From: JAHBNG01 sp039028975
GTDB taxonomy: Bacteria > Chloroflexota > Anaerolineae > Caldilineales > Caldilineaceae
Direction: 5' to 3'
Length of the DNA: 64,000 bases
Assembly (NCBI GenBank): GCA_039028975.1
Contig: JBCCHB010000059.1
Coordinates: 1-64,000 of the forward strand
Shown here: positions 62,765 to 64,000 of the stretch, piece by piece
How positions within the stretch are numbered: position 1 is the first letter of the stretch
How the letters are laid out: each line of letters opens with the position of its first letter
Program-made: the position numbers and the translations under genes
Notes under the pieces: model-generated
Database searches by the model: none
Told to the model about the DNA's origin: nothing
The model's input: only the letters and a program-made list of their open reading frames with translations

Positions 62765-63607
62765 TTATGAAACTCCATGGGCGCCTTGGGCCAGTTCTCT
62801 ACCCAGGGCACGGACCGCGTCGACTCCGTTTTCCCCACCTGCCGCTTTCACCAAGGCGGATCCCACAATGACCCCATCTGCAATCCGAGCCACTGACGCA
62901 GCCTGCGCTTGGTTGCCGATGCCAAAGCCAATGGCCAATGGAAGGTCCGTATGGCGGCGGACTCGATCAACAAAATCGGTCAGATCAGTGGGCAATTCGG
63001 TGCGAGCACCTGTGGTTCCAGTCACGCTAACCAAGTAAATGAAGCCCGTTGCCCGTGCTGCGACAGTCCTAATGCGATCTTCTGTGGACGTGGGGGCAAG
63101 AAAATAGATAATCGCCAGACCAGCGGCACGACAAGCTGCCTCTAATTCATCAGCTTCTTCTGGCGGTAGATCAGGTACAATCAAGCCATCCATCCCTGCT
63201 TCTGCCGCGTCTGCTACGAATCGCTCAATTCCATACGCGAAGAGAGGATTGTAATATGTCATCGCGCAGAATGGCTGCTTAACGCCACTGGCTCGCAGCT
63301 CCCGAACCATGGCCAATGAATCAGCAACTGTGGTCCCCTGGGTGATGGCTTGGTAGGTTGCTGCCTGAATAGTGGGTCCATCTGCTAGCGGATCGCTAAA
63401 GGGAATCCCGATTTCAAAGAGATCCGCACCCGATTCGGATAATGCGGAGACCACTTCAAGCGTTGTTGAGCGGTCTGGATATCCCATGGGATGATAGGGC
63501 ATAAATGCGGCTTGAGTAGTTCCCTTGGTCCCAGCAAAAACCGCTTTAACCCGCTCCAAGCCATTCATCGCCTCACCGTTGTTTTGACCGTTTTGTTGTT
63601 TACTCAT
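62765..63607 (-). CDS. trpA: Tryptophan synthase alpha subunit
   Basis: The 280-residue protein cleaves indole-3-glycerol phosphate to indole and glyceraldehyde 3-phosphate. Catalytic Glu is in LFEIGIPFSDP and Asp in DPLADGPTIQ. Also present are CAMTYYNPLFAYG, IVPDLPPEEADE, FLAPTSTEDRI and phosphate-binding SVTGTTGAR plus GFGIGNQAQA. The first ~20 residues (Gln/Asn-rich) precede the first strand and are longer than usual. The strand before the loop reads FMPYHPMGYPD rather than the common xPYxTAGDPD. The ATG overlaps the trpB stop by 4 nt (ATGA), so the two are translationally coupled. Confidence 0.95.
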   Translation of the reverse strand: MSKQQNGQNNGEAMNGLERVKAVFAGTKGTTQAAFMPYHPMGYPDRSTTLEVVSALSESGADLFEIGIPFSDPLADGPTIQAATYQAITQGTTVADSLAMVRELRASGVKQPFCAMTYYNPLFAYGIERFVADAAEAGMDGLIVPDLPPEEADELEAACRAAGLAIIYFLAPTSTEDRIRTVAARATGFIYLVSVTGTTGARTELPTDLTDFVDRVRRHTDLPLAIGFGIGNQAQAASVARIADGVIVGSALVKAAGGENGVDAVRALGRELAQGAHGVS

Positions 63608-64000
63608 AGCAGATCACCAAACTCCTCCATTACTGTACCCAGATCTTTGTCGCCACGTCCGCTCAGGTTGACTAAGATGATCTCATCCTTCCCCATCTGC
63701 GGAGCTAATTCCATTATGTATCCGATTGCATGGGAACTCTCCAAGGCTGGGATAATACCCTCCAAATCGCAGAGTAGCTTGAAGCCTTTGAGTGCTTGTT
63801 CATCGGTACAATAGGTATACTCAGAACGTCCTAAGTCTCGTAGGAGAGCATGTTCCGGGCCAACGCTGGCATAATCAAGTCCCGCACTGATGCTGTGAGT
63901 CAGTGCAATCTGGCCATCGTCATCCTGTAGCACATAGCTTTTGGTGCCTTGTAAGATGCCTAGCCTTCCCATGGCGGGATCGCAGAAGCGAGAGGCATGT
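63604..64000 (-). CDS. trpB: Tryptophan synthase beta subunit, C-terminal part (continues past the window)
   Basis: The frame is open from the window edge (HASRFCDPAMGRLGILQG) to the TGA overlapping the trpA start. Conserved TrpB tail motifs are present: GTKSYVLQDDDGQ, SISAGLDYASVGPEH, PALESSHAIGY and NLSGRGDKD. The PLP lysine and the N-terminal half lie outside the window. TrpB condenses indole with serine in the alpha2beta2 complex with TrpA. Confidence 0.95.
   Translation of the reverse strand, partial: HASRFCDPAMGRLGILQGTKSYVLQDDDGQIALTHSISAGLDYASVGPEHALLRDLGRSEYTYCTDEQALKGFKLLCDLEGIIPALESSHAIGYIMELAPQMGKDEIILVNLSGRGDKDLGTVMEEFGDLL

Overview
The window looks like a piece of a Chloroflexota (filamentous Anaerolineae/Caldilineae-like) chromosome. 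This is inferred from gene flavour, not from a marker gene. NACHT, CHAT-type, KAP and formylglycine-enzyme-like (FGE-like) genes, a G8/PA14 surface protein, short 'gagcttgtcgaag' intergenic repeats and heptanucleotide arrays occur together. The only housekeeping genes are the end of a trp operon (trpB-trpA) at the right edge. No rRNA, tRNA, CRISPR array or transposase was recognised.

Layout. 1-8860 is a decayed accessory flank. It holds two pieces of NACHT NTPase genes, a broken reverse ORF, an intact composite peptidoglycan/glycan hydrolase (1499-5086), a short CHAT-protein-like N-terminus, an intact AAA-ATPase/PD-(D/E)XK protein (5856-7412, minus), and several remnants and palindromic repeats. 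8867-9895 encodes a tandem SnoaL-like protein. 10281-53924 is one uninterrupted 43.6-kb gene for a 14,547-residue trans-AT polyketide synthase/NRPS hybrid. 54272-55078 is a PhyH-type Fe(II)/2-oxoglutarate dioxygenase, followed at 32 nt by a KAP NTPase-FGE fusion (55111-57900). 58303-61713 is a membrane-anchored cupredoxin-G8-beta-helix-PA14 protein. 61850-64000 (minus) is trpB(partial)-trpA-EamA transporter.

The megasynthase reads: M1 KS-ACP-ER; M2 KS-KR-ACP; M3 KS-(pseudo-ACP)-ACP; M4 KS-DH-KR-ACP; M5 KS-DH-KR-ACP; M6 KS-DH-KR-cMT-ACP; M7 KS-(pseudo-ACP)-ACP-aminotransferase-luciferase-like monooxygenase; M8 C-A-PCP-E; M9 C-A-PCP-E; M10 C-PCP-TE. No acyltransferase domain exists anywhere in it, so malonyl loading must come in trans. 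ACP1 and ACP3 carry the Trp flag of beta-branching carrier proteins, and both sit in modules with no ketoreductase. The ER directly after ACP1 may saturate a beta-branch alkene. M4-M6 should build a triene with one alpha-methyl group, and M7 should give a 3-amino-2-hydroxy-4-methyl end. Two epimerised amino acids would follow before thioesterase release. Required trans factors (AT, HMG-synthase cassette, phosphopantetheinyl transferase, possibly an A domain) are not in the window.

The most unusual points are: two carrier-like insertions whose phosphopantetheine Ser is Thr or Ala; heptanucleotide repeat arrays inside both A domains (37 units in A2) and in several linkers; Asn in place of the invariant A10 Lys in A2; and a terminal C-PCP-TE module without an A domain.
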